From contig NC_088098.1 in NCBI RefSeq assembly GCF_036370855.1, positions 138,094,721 through 138,158,720 on the forward strand: a stretch of DNA of 64,000 bases. Direction: 5' to 3'. The position numbers were made by a program, and so were the translations under genes. Each line of letters starts with the position of its first letter. The first letter of the stretch is position 1. This DNA is from Dromaius novaehollandiae. Lineage: Eukaryota > Chordata > Aves > Casuariiformes > Dromaiidae. Below, piece after piece: positions 25,542 to 38,323 of this stretch. The notes under the pieces were generated by a model. That model made no database searches, had not been told where the DNA came from, and worked only from the letters and a program-made list of their open reading frames with translations.

Positions 25542-28500
25542 GAGCAAACTGTAAAATCCAAACAGGAAGCAGCGCCACTGCTTTAAATTAAAGGAAAAAT
25601 TATCCACATGCTATGGAGTTGCTCTTAAAGTGAAGGATGTTGAAATAGTTTTTACTTTTCAATGTTTATTCTGTACAGATTTCTTGCAAATTGGACAAGA
25701 AAAATAAGTGGATTCTATTTCTTTTCTAATTTTACTTAGAGACAACATTAGGCTCTGGTGGCCTATTTGCAGGAGGTCACATACATAAAAAAACTTTCAA
25801 GACTTAAATTCATTTCATTTCAGGCTTGCAGCCTTCTCTCTTCTTTTTCTGTTTGCAAAAGTGTAATTCAAAAGAGTACTGTCATTCTTAACTGCCAGCC
25901 AAAACTGAACTTGCACTAGGTCAAGAAGTGTTTGCAGGAGCAAGCTTTACAGTAACTCTTACATAATAATGGTCTGGATGGAGCAAGACTGACAGGGTCT
26001 GGTCCTAGAAATGTTGGCATAGGCTGGCAGAATTTGATAACTTTAAATATCTTTAACATTTCTAGATAAATTATTAATAAAGAAACAAACAAACTAATGT
26101 TTGCTCTTCAGGCTACTCCTACAACATTTTGTGCTTTTGTGCTGCAGAGTCGAAAGAGGGGACATAAGTTAATTAGCAACTGTCTTACTAGAGTCCTACT
26201 GACATCATTGATGATGCATGTTCAAAGTAAAGAATGAGCATAACTGGACTGCTTTTGATGTAGTCCTTTTCTGAAGTGCAGGTGGAATATTTTAAAACCA
26301 TCAAAATGTACTTTGGTCTCTGTCAACAAACTCACAGCTTTTCAAAAATTTAACCTTCAGGAGGAGACCATGCTTGGACATTTTTAGGTGAAAAAAAGAT
26401 TTAACAAAGATACAATATGCAAATTGAGTAGTTTCATGGAATTGATGTGCATCCTGAACAATGAATTTTGTGTATTACAATCCTATAAAATGGCCCATAT
26501 GAGACTGTGAGATTCATTTGAACAAAACCTGAGCATTTGAATCAGAATGTAAGTACCACAATGGCTTTGTGAACATCTACCAAACTATCAACATATGTTT
26601 TCTTAAAAAAAGACAGCATTTGCCAATGAAAAGAGAAATAGTTATTTGACTTCTCTTTGGAAACCACGACATTATTCTTGAAATACTGTCTCACATTCTC
26701 CATTTGCCTTTCTTCTACTGGTTGATTTATTTCTAATATAATTTACTAATACTGATCTGCAATTTATTTGATTCAGGAGTTAGAAATACAAGAAAAGGTG
26801 TTCTTTTCCAGGTAAGAATCCTGCCCACTCTGAATTTTGCAAAAATACAATTTATTTAAGCTTTATACAAATACTGATGAGGATTCATCAGTACAATACA
26901 TCATTCAATAACTGTCGTTAAACTGTGAACAATTATGAAGTGCTGTTGATCACTTCTATTTAAGTTTGGTGCTAAATGAAATGTTGAGATTTGTACAGAA
27001 ACTAAATATTCTCTTTCAGGCTACCAATATTTGTTTGGTTTATCTCAAGAGCTGACTTATATGCTATGCTTAGGAAGGCAGTGTTTTGTATGCATACAAG
27101 GAGCTCTGGCAGGCAGTGCCTATGTTTCCAGTGCTGGGACTCACTAAGAGATGGTGAGAAAACTGGCACACACTAACTTGACTTGGGCATTGGCATGAGA
27201 GTGACAAAATAAAATCACCACCACCAAGTTGTGGAGTATTATCAAAGTTATTTGTCAGTGCTGTCCCCTACTGGCTTGATTATGCTTTTCAGAAGGGCTA
27301 ATCTCATTCCATAAGATAAAAGGAGGGAGGAAAAACTCCACAAAAACAATAAAAGAACTTGAAAAAAACTAAAAAATAAGTATAAAACTTCATAGACCTT
27401 CTGAATCAATGCATTTCAATAGCCTCATAATTTTCTGAGTTCTTTCATTTGCATAGCAACATGTGACTTCAAACATCCACAAGCCAAGCATGAACATTTG
27501 AGTTAGTTATCTCTGACTTCCTTAAGAATTCTTCAGAGAGGAATGTGCACTTCCAAGGTGTGAATCAATTTACCTGTTTTGATGTCTACTTTAGAGTTAT
27601 GTTAGCTGCATCTAGTAGTGCCTCTTTCTCTCCAGTATGAAGGGAGCCCAGCGTGACTAGCTCAGATTTGAACAACTCTACTGAAAGCATCTACATTCGT
27701 ATAGATGAATACTAACTTTTCCTGTTTCACTAATCATAGTGAAAATAGTTAGTTCCACTAACTATTCAGTAAGAGAAATTTATGAAATTCAAGAACTTTG
27801 AATGCACTTTAGCAAGTGATATTCAGCCCTAGAAACGCAAATAAAACCTTTCATATTATTGGGAGTTCTAGAACTGTTGCTTACTCTTCACTGCCAAATT
27901 GTGCTGTAATTCTGTTTTTTACCAACCTTTGGAAGATGCATACTCTGTTCAGTCTCAAATCAGTGGAAAGGGCAAAGAAAAGAAATTGAGTTTGGAATTA
28001 TACACCATGAAAACTGTGAAAAGTGTCCATACAAATTTTTCCAGTCACAGCAACTTTGATAAAACTTTCCTATACATTCTCAGAGTGTATTAAAACTTTA
28101 TAAGCAAAGCATTAATTAAAAAATGTGAGCACAAATAAGGCAAACAATTAGCCATGGAAAAAGCCTGAAAAGAGGGGATATATGGCATAACTGGTGAAAT
28201 GACAACCTCTAATGGGTATTAATAGCCACACATCACTTGATTTCAATGAATTTCTTGTGGAGAAACAATGTGCTTACTGCCTTTCAAGACAGTTTGTTGA
28301 ATCGAAGATAGGATTGTCAGTTCACAGGGGATGAGATGCTACTAGCAGAAATGAAGACCAGACAACCTTCACAAATAGTGCAATTGATGTGAACTAAAAT
28401 TCAGAACAGAACAAAGTGTGAAGACAAATGAGGGGAGATTCATCTCCCTATATTCACCACAGAGACTGAGATGGTTGTCTAGGCTGTCTATGTATCATCA

Positions 28501-28689
28501 ATGCAAAGAGAGAATAAGGCATGTCTAGAACGTGATTTATCTCACCCAATTTTGAATGTGCCTCAGGAGATGACTCTTTCTCTCCCTGCATTGACTGTAG
28601 AGAGTGTTTAGGGGATTTATACCTGATACCCAGCATTTAGACAACTAAAGTCAAGCAAGATGAATTCTACCCTGGGGACTAACAACAAA
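25542..28689. other. Intergenic, no gene recognised
   Basis: AT-rich spacer with only short chance open frames and no recognisable repeat of recent age. Confidence 0.6.
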
Positions 28690-29060
28690 AAGGTCCGTCA
28701 AAACTTAGGACTTCATCATTTTTAATTGACTGAGGAGAAAGAACTGAGTATACTAGTTATTCACAGAATGACTGTAAGCCACCAGTGTGCTTCAGGCATG
28801 AAAGGCAAATGGGGTCCTGTGATGCGCAAGACAAGAAATTCTCCGTGGATAGAGAAGTAATAACCTAATTATACAAATATGGGTAAGACCTCATCTGGAA
28901 TTTGATGTACAAGCATCAGTGAGAGAACTTTTTAAACCAAAAATATAGAACTAGGCCTTTTGTCTTAGATTTCAGTTAGAAATTAAAAACAGGTCCCTAA
29001 ACCTTAGATCAGTGATGTTCTGGAATAGCCTTCCAATAAGAAAGATACCATCAAAAACCC
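28690..29060 (+). mobile_element. Old CR1/L3-like LINE relic
   Basis: Degraded plus-strand relic. It contains TCACAGAATGACTGTAAGCC, then GGGTAAGACCTCATCTGGAA, then GATGTTCTGGAATAGCCTTC. These are in the same order as the ORF2 C-terminal and 3' regions of old amniote CR1/L3-type elements. No coding capacity remains. Confidence 0.6.
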
Positions 29061-32000
29061 AGATGCTTTTATGTTGGGTCCTGATTCTGCCTGTCTGCAC
29101 TGAGAACACACAGGGAGACTCAGTGAGCACAAGACACCTTTCAGTCCAAAAGTCTTATGGACACAAGGGATATAAATGATGGAAATTATTCTGCAAGTAA
29201 AAAGGCTCCCACAATATTCATGTCTAAGCTGACAAGTACAAATAGGGACGCTCAGGAAGAATACCATAATTTTAAATGAGATTCCTCTGAAATAATCTTT
29301 GCAAAGAAAATTGCAATTTCCTGAGTTTCAGAAAAAAAATAGCAAGCCAAAATAAACAATATACAGAACAATAATATCTTCATATTTTTTAAAAATAGGT
29401 TGTCAGTGGGTAACTCAGAATGAACATTTCTTTTAATGATTTTTACTCATAATACTAAAATTGTTTTGGGAACCTTTGTGTAGAATCACTTTCCTTTTTA
29501 TCATCTAGTAGTCAATTTGCCTTGTTTGTGTAGGTCTTTCATATAACAAGAGAGGAGAGAAAAACCCTTCAAAAGTATTCTGTTTTAAAAATCAGTATGA
29601 CAAGAAGTCAGTAAGGGTGATAGCATTGAAAACTACTTTATAAAACATGAAAAAGGATTTGATTTGCGATCTTACCAGTGGCAAGGGCTGAGCAGACTGC
29701 CTCCACAGAGATGCTAGAGCTTCCCAAGGTTCTTCATGATATTCTCTGAGTTTCAGTGGAGATCTCTGAAATTTTCCCTCCAGATGCAACTTTTTCCTCG
29801 TGGAGGGCATGGTGGCAGGAAACTCCACAAGGCATCTCCAAGGTGAAGTTCTTCATTTTTATTCTATGGAAGGAACTGATTTGGCACTGTATTTTACATG
29901 AAGTCCAAGCATTGTAGAAATGAAGCAACTGAAAGGCATAACCTCATTTGTTCTGTTGAATATCTGTCGTTACTTACTTCTCAAAGAATGCATTGCTGCC
30001 TTGCTCACATTGTTCTTCCATATATTTAGATTTTCTTTTTACAGTTTTGTTTCAATGATTTAAAGAAAAAAATGCAGTGAGTGTTTTCCTTTTTAGAAGG
30101 CAGGAACTACTTTTAAAAGCAAAATCCTGTGAAGCATCTTTGTTGAGAAACATACCCAATTCACCTCTTTTACTGTGTGGTAAGACATGTTTTTCAAGTG
30201 CTAAAAAGTTAAAAATGAAAGGGGAGAATAAAATAGGAAATAATAAAATCTGGCCAAAAAATACACTCTTAAACCAAGAACAATTAAAAGCAAATTACTG
30301 CAATGTATGTAAAAAATTGAAGTCACAGTTATAAAAAGCCAGTATGACAGATAGCTTGTATACAAGTGTCTAAGACAAGTAGTGTCCTGTGTCAGTAAAT
30401 ATGCTTCAGGGACACTAAATTTGTTGAAACTGGAATAACATCTGGCTGGTTCAAGCAGCGATGGTTCAGCATTATTAAGGAGAAAGTTTATAGTGCCTAT
30501 AAATGTGCTTGCTTGTAGAATTGACCTACAGCAGAAGCCCTAAAATAAGTGTTCAGATGGGGCTGGGAAACTTAAAAACTTTGCACTGAAACATGCTGAC
30601 TTTGGACTAGAACTATCAGAGTACAAGCAGTTTTCTATTCATGTTGCAGAAAGCAGCTGAAGATCAGGGGAAGAAGTAAGCAGGGTTGTATGTACCAGAA
30701 ATGACTGATGGCATCAACCTTTTGGGCTGTCCTTGCAGATTCAGGAGATATCAGAAATTGCAGACATGACAAGAGCATGACCATGCTCAGCAAAACTACA
30801 GACTAGCAAATTCTTCAGGCATCCATGTCCTCTGTATTGCAGACTCAGGGATGGACTAGACCCTCAATTGAGTTTATGGCCATTTCACCAGAGACAGAAG
30901 AGTCAAAGTAAAATTATATTCTTTGGCACCTCTTTTAGCAAAAAGATCCCTGTCTTAAGGAACTCAGCACTTCTAGGGAAACCAAAGCCTGGAGTTCAGG
31001 TTGTCAGTATTAACATCAAAATATGCTGACCTCAAATCTCTCCTAGATAAAAACTTTGTTAAAGTAGGATTAAAGTTTAGTGCACAAAAAAGAATCAGGC
31101 TTTCAAGGATAAATTTACTGATGACATTTAGTGTCATGCCATGTTGCCATTTTAATGACATAAGCAATAAAAAGGAATCTTGCAATGCACTGCAAAAGAA
31201 GGATTTACAAAATGTCCTTTCTCTCTGAAGAGTCACTTGAAAAACTGCACTGTAAAACCATTGTGTAACATCTCAGTGTCTCCTGTATTAAATGATGACA
31301 GAAAAAGTTGTTTTTTTCTGTTACCTGTTGTTGTTACCTGTTTTCTGCAAATTCTATATTAAAGGCAACTATCTTCCTTTGTCATCTTGTTAATAGTAAG
31401 AAACAGCAGGAATATTGTTTATTATTTTAAGCTTAATTCCATCTTTGCAGATACTGACTGCTTTCCCATGATCCTCAATGGCAATTCACAGGTGGAACAG
31501 AGAACAGCATTTGGCCTTCAGGAAAGAAACATAACTTACCAGTAATCCGTCTTCTCCAAAATGTGTGGTCTATATATAAATTTGTTCTGTGGTTACACCT
31601 ACATCTTATCACTCCAGACTGCACAGCTTTTTCCCTTTACAGTAACCATGGAGGATGTATTCACACTGCAGTCATCACCTTTGGCACATTGGCACAGAAA
31701 ATAAAGCGTGTCCTAAGCCGTTTTGATTCTTTCTCAGTCACAGAGATAGAGTCTAAAACACTGAAGGAAATCATGCTAATAGAGTTCAGGAAAAATGTCT
31801 TCTCTTTCTTTCTTTCTTTCTTAAATTAATATCCATGTGTTTGTTCCCACTGTGCAACTTTACACAATTACCTGCCATAAGCTATCTAGCAGAGGATCTT
31901 GAAGTCCCTCATGCAAACAGCAATTGTAGAAGGGCTTTACAAAGCGCTGTGACAGGTCTTGAGGCCTCAGAGATGCCTCAGAGGTGCCTGGGGAAAGAAT

Positions 32001-34504
32001 GGTAGATACACAACAGTATACTAACAACACCCTCATAGGAGTTGTGTAATCTCAGCTGGAAGTATGAACTTCAAAGTTTTACAGCAAATACTGAAACACT
32101 CCACCATCCATTTAGATACCCACTGGATCTGCCACATGAGTGAAACACGAGTGCTTTACCTGGACTGAAAGGAAGGGGCTGGAGGAAATGCTCTCGCCCC
32201 ACTATCAGGGAATGGTCCAAGAGGCAGTCTGACCACAGCACTGCTCTCATGGAAGCGTGCTGGCACTTCCTGATGCTGTGGGACACAAACAGATCTACGT
32301 CAGTGACACCACTCCTCATAGATCCTCTTGGAGACCTCAAACAAGCTTGTTGAGAAAGTTGGGAAGGATGTCAGTAGATGAGCGGCTAACAAACAGGGCC
32401 AGTAGTCTGTGCACATCTGTCAAGAGCCAGTCAAATTCTGGCAGAGAAAATAAAACTCTGCACACCCTCCGAAAGTTAACAGGTATAAAATAGAAAAGTT
32501 GTGTGGTCAGTCATAACTTGGGCAAATACCTTCAGATATGATGCAAATCCCTGCATGCAGTTCAGATGAGCTGGAACTCCATGATACTGGTGTGAAGCTT
32601 TCAGTTCTCTGGCCAGTCCCTGTTTGATTCTGTTGCCCAAAAGGACTGCTCAAATGCAGAGGGAACAAATCTAACATCAGCACTTGGAAAAGTGGAGAAG
32701 ATCTGAGAGTCACGCCTCAGTGAAAATAAATCAGCTTGAGGTTGCCACCACAAGAGAAAGCTTTCATACCTTGAGGAACAACAATGTTAACTCAGGAACT
32801 TTGTCTTTGCAGTAATCCCTTGATTAGTTGACTGAAAAGCCCCTGACTTCATCTTACTGTGATGGAAAGGTTGGGGAGGAAGTACCTCCCTGAAGCATGT
32901 GTCTTAGGAGAACCATTTCTGGTTGCTTCCATTTCTGGAGGCTTCCACCAATGCCAGGAACGGTGGCAAATAGTCCAGTTTGGTCAATATTAGTGTTTGG
33001 CAGTTTCAGGCTCCTGGAGCAGAAGCACCTTTTGTGGCTTCTCAGGCTATTAACTAAGCTCCTGACACCTTCCCATCCCATTTTTAAAAGTATGGCAAAG
33101 GGAGCACACAGGAACATGGCTCATTCTCAGGCAGTGAAGACACATTTTATACACGTGACAAGTTATAATTCAACTCTCACAGATCAGAAAAGGGCAAAAA
33201 GGTAAGCTTAAAGGAGGCACTGACGTAGATTAAACAAGCAAGAAATAACTTGCTTCAGCACTTGAGAAACTCTGAAATAGCTCTAGGTATCTTCTGCCTT
33301 ATATACCATGTGCTGAAAATAAGAAATGGATGAAAGTGCAGGTCTCATAAAAAGCAAACATGCTCCAAACTTGAGCAACAACTATAAGCCCAGTGTAAAT
33401 GGACAATCATTTAAAGAAAGAACTTAGAACATTTTATTAGTGAAGTAGGTGACAGAACATGCTCTTTTACTCTTACATAACTACTTATGCTGAGCAGTGC
33501 TAATGTGCAGTAAATACTTATTTTGTCAGAATGACAAAATGAACGTATAATATAAACATGTACAAAGTGATTTTAAAATGTGACTAAATAAGGCCTATTG
33601 CATAAAAATGTGCCATCAATAACACAGTCTTTCTTCAGAATAGAAGTGCATTTCAAAATCAATACTGAACTCTCTCTTTTTTTTATTTACTATGGTAAAA
33701 CAGGCTGCTAGTTTAGTTTGCTTTTAGTATTTTTTTTTTGCCTTATTAAATTACAGACTAGCTCCCAGATTTTGCAAATTTACATTTGCTGTCATGTTTA
33801 AGTCTCCAAACAGAGTGTTACTATTGAGTCTCATGAATTTTCACCCATCAGCATCTCCCAAATATCATCAGCACTGACAGAAAAGTTCACATTTTGCCTT
33901 GGGAACATCTACAGGAAAATGGATTTATCATTTCTTTCATTTTTTAAATGAGTGAATGCCTCAGACTTTCCACTTCTTTGGTCAAATCTAGTTCTGAAAA
34001 CAAACTGGGCACATTCCATAGGTAACACAGTAGAAGTTTGTGATCACTGTGTTCTATTATTTCACTTTCTTTTTATGCAGAACAACTACATCTGAACTTG
34101 AAATGGCAAATGATAAACACTGGTTAATGTTAGTGCCACAGCTCAGCAATAAGCTATTGTGACATAAACCATGTTTTCATTTTGTACTAGTTTAATGCTT
34201 AGTGCACTGAGGCTCTAGCTTTTAACTTATGCTGCTACAATGCTACAATTATAGCCTATAGAGCCAAATTCATCCTTGGTAAAATACCATTAACTTCAAC
34301 TGGATTTCAGGGTGGTCATAGGGACTCACTTAGATACAAATTGAATGAATGACTTAAGAGCCCATTTCCCACCTTCAAATAATATATTAGTATAAGATAG
34401 ATTATTTTACTTTTTTTGGTATGCAGTGAAGTATGGAGCATTCTGGATCTCCCAGTGACGATGAATTGATTAAGTTTCTATTAAATGGAAGGAAAAGAAA
34501 TGGA
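29061..34504. other. Intergenic, no gene recognised
   Basis: Mostly AT-rich spacer with a CTTT microsatellite at 31801-31823. The part from about 31.9 to 33.2 kb is richer in complex sequence. Its minus strand contains a phrase loosely like the end of a LINE endonuclease (CLLDHSLIVG near 32210-32240), too weak to call as an element. Confidence 0.5.
31801..31823. repeat. (CTTT)n microsatellite
   Basis: A short run of CTTT units in AT-rich spacer. Confidence 0.85.
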
Positions 34505-34968
34505 GGTATGCAGCTTTTTTTTAGGGCTACTAAGATGATTAAGGGACTGGAGCATCTCTCCTATGAGGGGTGGCTGAGAGAGCTGGGCCTGTTGAGCCTG
34601 CAGAAGAGAAGACTGAAGGAGGATCTTACCAGTGTGTATAAGTATCTGAAGGGAGGGTGTAGAGAGGATGGGGCCAGACTCTTCTCAGTGGTGCCCACAG
34701 GTAGGATGAGAGTCAACAGGCACAAACTGAAACACGGGCAGTTCCATCTGAACATGAGGAAAAGCTTCTTTACTGTGAGGGTGACAGAACATTGGAACAG
34801 GTTGCCCAGAGTTGTTGTGAAGCCTCCTTCCTTGGAGATATTCAAAAGCCATCTGGACACAACCCTGGGCAACATGCTCTAGGTGACCCTGCTTGAGGAG
34901 GGAGGTTGGACTAGGTGATCTCCAGAGGTCCCTTCCAACCTCAACCATTCTGTGATTTTGTGATTTGT
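34505..34968 (+). mobile_element. CR1 LINE 3' fragment with intact ORF2 C-terminal frame
   Basis: A 5'-truncated plus-strand CR1. The coding part reads without interruption from GLEHLSYEGWLRELGLLSLQ to PSLEIFKSHLDTTLGNML (to about 34882). The 3'UTR follows (GACTAGGTGATCTCCAGAGG) and the copy ends in the typical ATTCTGTGAT-type repeat. An unbroken frame of this length suggests this copy is younger than the others. It is only a fragment, with no reverse-transcriptase or endonuclease domain. Confidence 0.95.
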
Positions 34969-35239
34969 TTCTCAATTTCAAAAGTGCAAACTTTGTCAAA
35001 AGTTATTGAAGAAAACAGTCTGAACTCAGGAACTTAAACATGAAGATACTTGTAATTTAGTCAAGCTAACAGCAACTAAAAATACAGTGTGTCTATAAAA
35101 ATAAATACACGTACAGTATACGGCAGAAAAAAGTATCATCTTATTTAATATTCCATTACTGACCTGGTGCAAGAAATACTGATGAAATTTTCCTGATGAC
35201 ACAAAGTTGAGACATACAGTTAATGTAGGAATCAATTAG

Positions 35240-35698
35240 GATACCACAGAGGAAGACAATGACCCCTTAATGCTGAAGATTAACAGAAGTGGGTTATAAT
35301 TCAGTAGCAAATGATGTGCAAGGTCATGCCCTTCAGAACTAGAAACAATTATTGTTATTATTATCTGAGGATCTCCTTAGCTGGACAGGACAAGGTGAAG
35401 AAAGATGGAGATACTGACTGACCAAGGATGATTTTGAACCATCAACCTAACATGTCTGTGAACATATATGATTCTAGCAGACCTCAGACAAAATATTTCC
35501 AGGAGAGATTGGGGAGTATCTATGATATTGTACAAAGTTGCCATAAGGTAGCGTATAAAACACTGCATATAACTCTGTGTGGAAAGCTTAGGAAAGAGAT
35601 ATTCACCAGGTATCAGATAGGTGATATTTCAGATATTGGGGGAAAAGAGAGAGCCTGTCTGCTACGAGAAGACTAGAAGAGCTTGGCTAGATGATATT
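35240..35698 (+). mobile_element. Old CR1/L3-like LINE relic, 5' part of a split copy
   Basis: Degraded plus-strand relic (TGTGCAAGGTCATGCCCTTC, then CTGACCAAGGATGATTTTGA, then AGAAGAGCTTGG) in the order of an old CR1/L3-type ORF2 end. It stops where the younger CR1 at 35.7 kb begins, and matching 3' sequence resumes after that copy at about 36.2 kb. It therefore looks like the left half of a host element interrupted by a later insertion. Confidence 0.5.
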
Positions 35699-36195
35699 TG
35701 ATATTTATCAAAAGCAGAGAAGGGAACATGGTGAAGCCACTCCAGCAAGTCCAGTGGAGGTTCATGAAGCTCAGCGAGGGCTGGACAATGTACGAGGAGA
35801 GGCTGAGAGAACTGGGATTGTTCAGCTTGGGAAAGAGAAGGCTCATGGGAGACCTTATTTCTGCCTACAAGTACCTCATGGGAGGATACAGAGAAGATGG
35901 AGCAAGACTCTTCTCAGAAGTGCACAGCAATAGGAGAAGAGACAACAGCCACCACAGGAACACGAAAAATTCCGATTAGACATCTGGAGGATTTTTTTTT
36001 TTTTTACCATGAGGGTGGTCAAATATTGGAACAGGTGTCCAGAGAGGTTGTAGGATCTCCATCCCTGAAGGTGTTCAAGGCTCACCTGGACATGGCTCTG
36101 AGCAACCTGATCTGATTAGACCTGCTTTGAGTAGGGGTTGGACTACATGCACTAAATGAGAGCCATTCTAAGCTAAATTATTCTGTGATTTTATG
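35699..36195 (+). mobile_element. CR1 LINE 3' fragment
   Basis: A 5'-truncated plus-strand CR1: CCAGTGGAGGTTCATGAAGC, then GAGGCTGAGAGAACTGGGAT, then the 3' region GGGTTGGACTACATGC and a terminal ATTCTGTGATTTTATG. Frameshifts break the coding frame. It lies inside an older LINE relic of the same orientation. Confidence 0.9.
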
Positions 36196-36465
36196 AAAGT
36201 GAATTAAAAAGGAAAGAAAAAATCCTAGTTAAACTGAAAATATTACCACAAAAAACTCTGATCACAATTGCCTTTAGGGAGCAAAATTAGCAGGAGATCT
36301 CTAATCAGAAAAGTTCTAAAACATGAGGGACAGAAAAAATCTAGCGAAATTTAAAACTAAACTAGATCAATTTATAAAATGGAGTATGATGCATTGTTGT
36401 AGAATGGCAAGGACTAGACTAGCAACCTAGAAAGTGCCCTATCCCTATGATCTATGTTGATGTTT
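36196..36465 (+). mobile_element. Old CR1/L3-like LINE relic, 3' part of a split copy
   Basis: Degraded 3' portion. The phrase AACTAAACTAGATCAATTTA followed by a GTATGATGCATTG stretch resembles the 3' region of old amniote CR1/L3-type elements. Together with 35240-35698 it appears to be one copy split by the CR1 at 35.7-36.2 kb. Confidence 0.45.
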
Positions 36466-37310
36466 AATTGTGACACTTCTAAATCTGTTTTTGAAACTTA
36501 GTATTTCCAAATCCCTGATGAGATTTTTACAGAAACTCACAAAGAAGTAAAGGAATACGTACCAATACAACAATTCATTGTTTTTTTCCCAGTACAAAAT
36601 ACTCAGATACTACAGAAAGAATTTCAGTGATGCACACAGCAAAGAACATCACAGCAAGCCCAACTCTCAGACTGAGTATGAGCACTATGTGGGAACAGGC
36701 TGCTATCTCCCACCACCAAAATAATTCCACCTGCAGCCTACCTCTGAGCTGCCCTCAGGAATGGGTCCTCATGTTAAATGAATTCATCTAGGAAACCAGA
36801 TTCTGCTCCTACAGACAACAAATTGAGCTTCTGATACTGAGTTTCTGGAGATGTTTCTCTGCAGTCAATGCCTTGGTTTCACAGTGAAGCACATCACTCT
36901 AACAAAATATTTCCTTAGCAAAAGCTTTAATTTTGTTGTTCTATCTTTCTAGTTCAGCAGAGAAGGCTTCACACTTCCTTCAGCTGAGTGTCTAAGTTTT
37001 CAAAACTGAGCTGTTATATTCTTTACATATGATATTATGAGAAACAGATGAAAGTTACCTACATCAGATTGGAGAATGGTATTCAAGTGTCTGTACTTTT
37101 CAAAGGGCTGCTGTTCTTAAATGACTCAGAAGCTTAAAAGAAGCCCTTGTTAAAGCCTATTTCCCAGGTGAAACTGAGAGCTTTTGCTTTGGCTGTCTCT
37201 CAAATACAAGGCCACAAAATGTTTTTCAGAAAGGTTCAGATGGGGTAGATCATTCACAAATTGCTTTGTTGTTACTCACAGAAGTATTGTCTCTGGCTGG
37301 AAACATTTCA
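36466..37310. other. Intergenic or distal FRMPD4 3' flank
   Basis: No gene or repeat was recognised. The stretch lies beyond the last plausible FRMPD4 polyadenylation signals that I can point to, though a longer 3'UTR cannot be excluded. Confidence 0.4.
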
Positions 37311-37316
37311 GAGCTA

Positions 37317-37346
37317 TTTATTGTATTCTGAAAACTTCATTTTATT
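37317..37346 (-). terminator. FRMPD4: Candidate FRMPD4 polyadenylation signals (pair)
   Basis: Two minus-strand AATAAA hexamers lie 24 bases apart (37346-37341 and 37322-37317), about 1 kb past the long-form stop codon. TGT and TG-containing sequence follows. Another AATAAA is at 37780-37775. Which is used cannot be told from the sequence. Confidence 0.35.
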
Positions 37347-38318
37347 TCTAACTTATTTACAGTTAAACATTCAGAATCGTAAAATATGAAGTATAAAATA
37401 TTTAACAAAATAGTTGCAGTTCATGTTCTTCAGATGCACCATAAATATATGATGAAACAGTAAACAGCACAGGAATTTCCTGATGGTCCTCTCTCTCATT
37501 TAACAAGGAAAGGAGTTTGTAGACCTGCCCTATACATTCTGATCTGACTTGTATGCCACCGACCTTTCATTACAGACAGAACATTGTCACTCTGGTTTTT
37601 ATGTTCCCACTCTCTCTCCCATAGTTACCATTACTGTCTGAAATGCAACATTGTAACATTCAGTACATCAGATACTCTCTCAAGTTGGTATTTTCAATAC
37701 TTTTTTTTTTTTTAATAGAGAACTTCCTAGAAAAGAAGAATCAGGTAATTCAGGCAATATGAACAAAAGAGTCATTTATTATATATATATTCTCTAGTAA
37801 GTTATAATAGTCTCTTGGGTTTTAAATGTCTTTTTACTATTTTCAATGCTTAAAAATTATAATTTTAAAACATTAAATACTGTGTTATATACATTATGAT
37901 TTCATTTCCTATTTCTAAACATGGAGCATTCTCCAAGTGAAAACTTGGAAGAAACTGAAAACAACTCCTTTGACATAACAGGCTTTAAAAGTTCACTTCA
38001 TACAACCATAAATTTGACTATATGAAAAATAGCCAAACATTAATTTGCTCCTCTATGTTTTTTTGTTTGTTTGTTTCTCTGGTGTTGGGGAGAGGGTTTT
38101 TTTGGCTTTTGTTTTTGTATAAACAGAAGGACAGATCTGGTCGGTACTTTTGTCAGTGTTCAGTACTATAACTTCTTTTTTTTAATCTCATACCTATTTT
38201 ATATAAAATAAAATATACAGAGAGAGCTGAGTTTGTTACATTAGTTCATACACATACAGTAAATAAAAGTTTTTATGTATGGCTTTGCAAAGGTAGATTA
38301 TGAAGTGACTTTTGTATT
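37317..38318 (-). other. FRMPD4: Probable FRMPD4 3'UTR
   Basis: AT-rich sequence following the stop codon of the long FRMPD4 frame. It ends at the first paired AATAAA signals. For transcripts that use the proximal final acceptor, the whole of 38319-39673 would also be 3'UTR. Confidence 0.45.
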
Positions 38319-38323
38319 TTATT
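38318..38323 (-). terminator. FRMPD4: AATAAA overlapping the FRMPD4 long-form stop codon
   Basis: The final codons AAC AAA TAA followed by A create an AATAAA hexamer spanning the stop codon. Downstream sequence is not clearly GU-rich, so use of this signal is doubtful. Confidence 0.3.
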
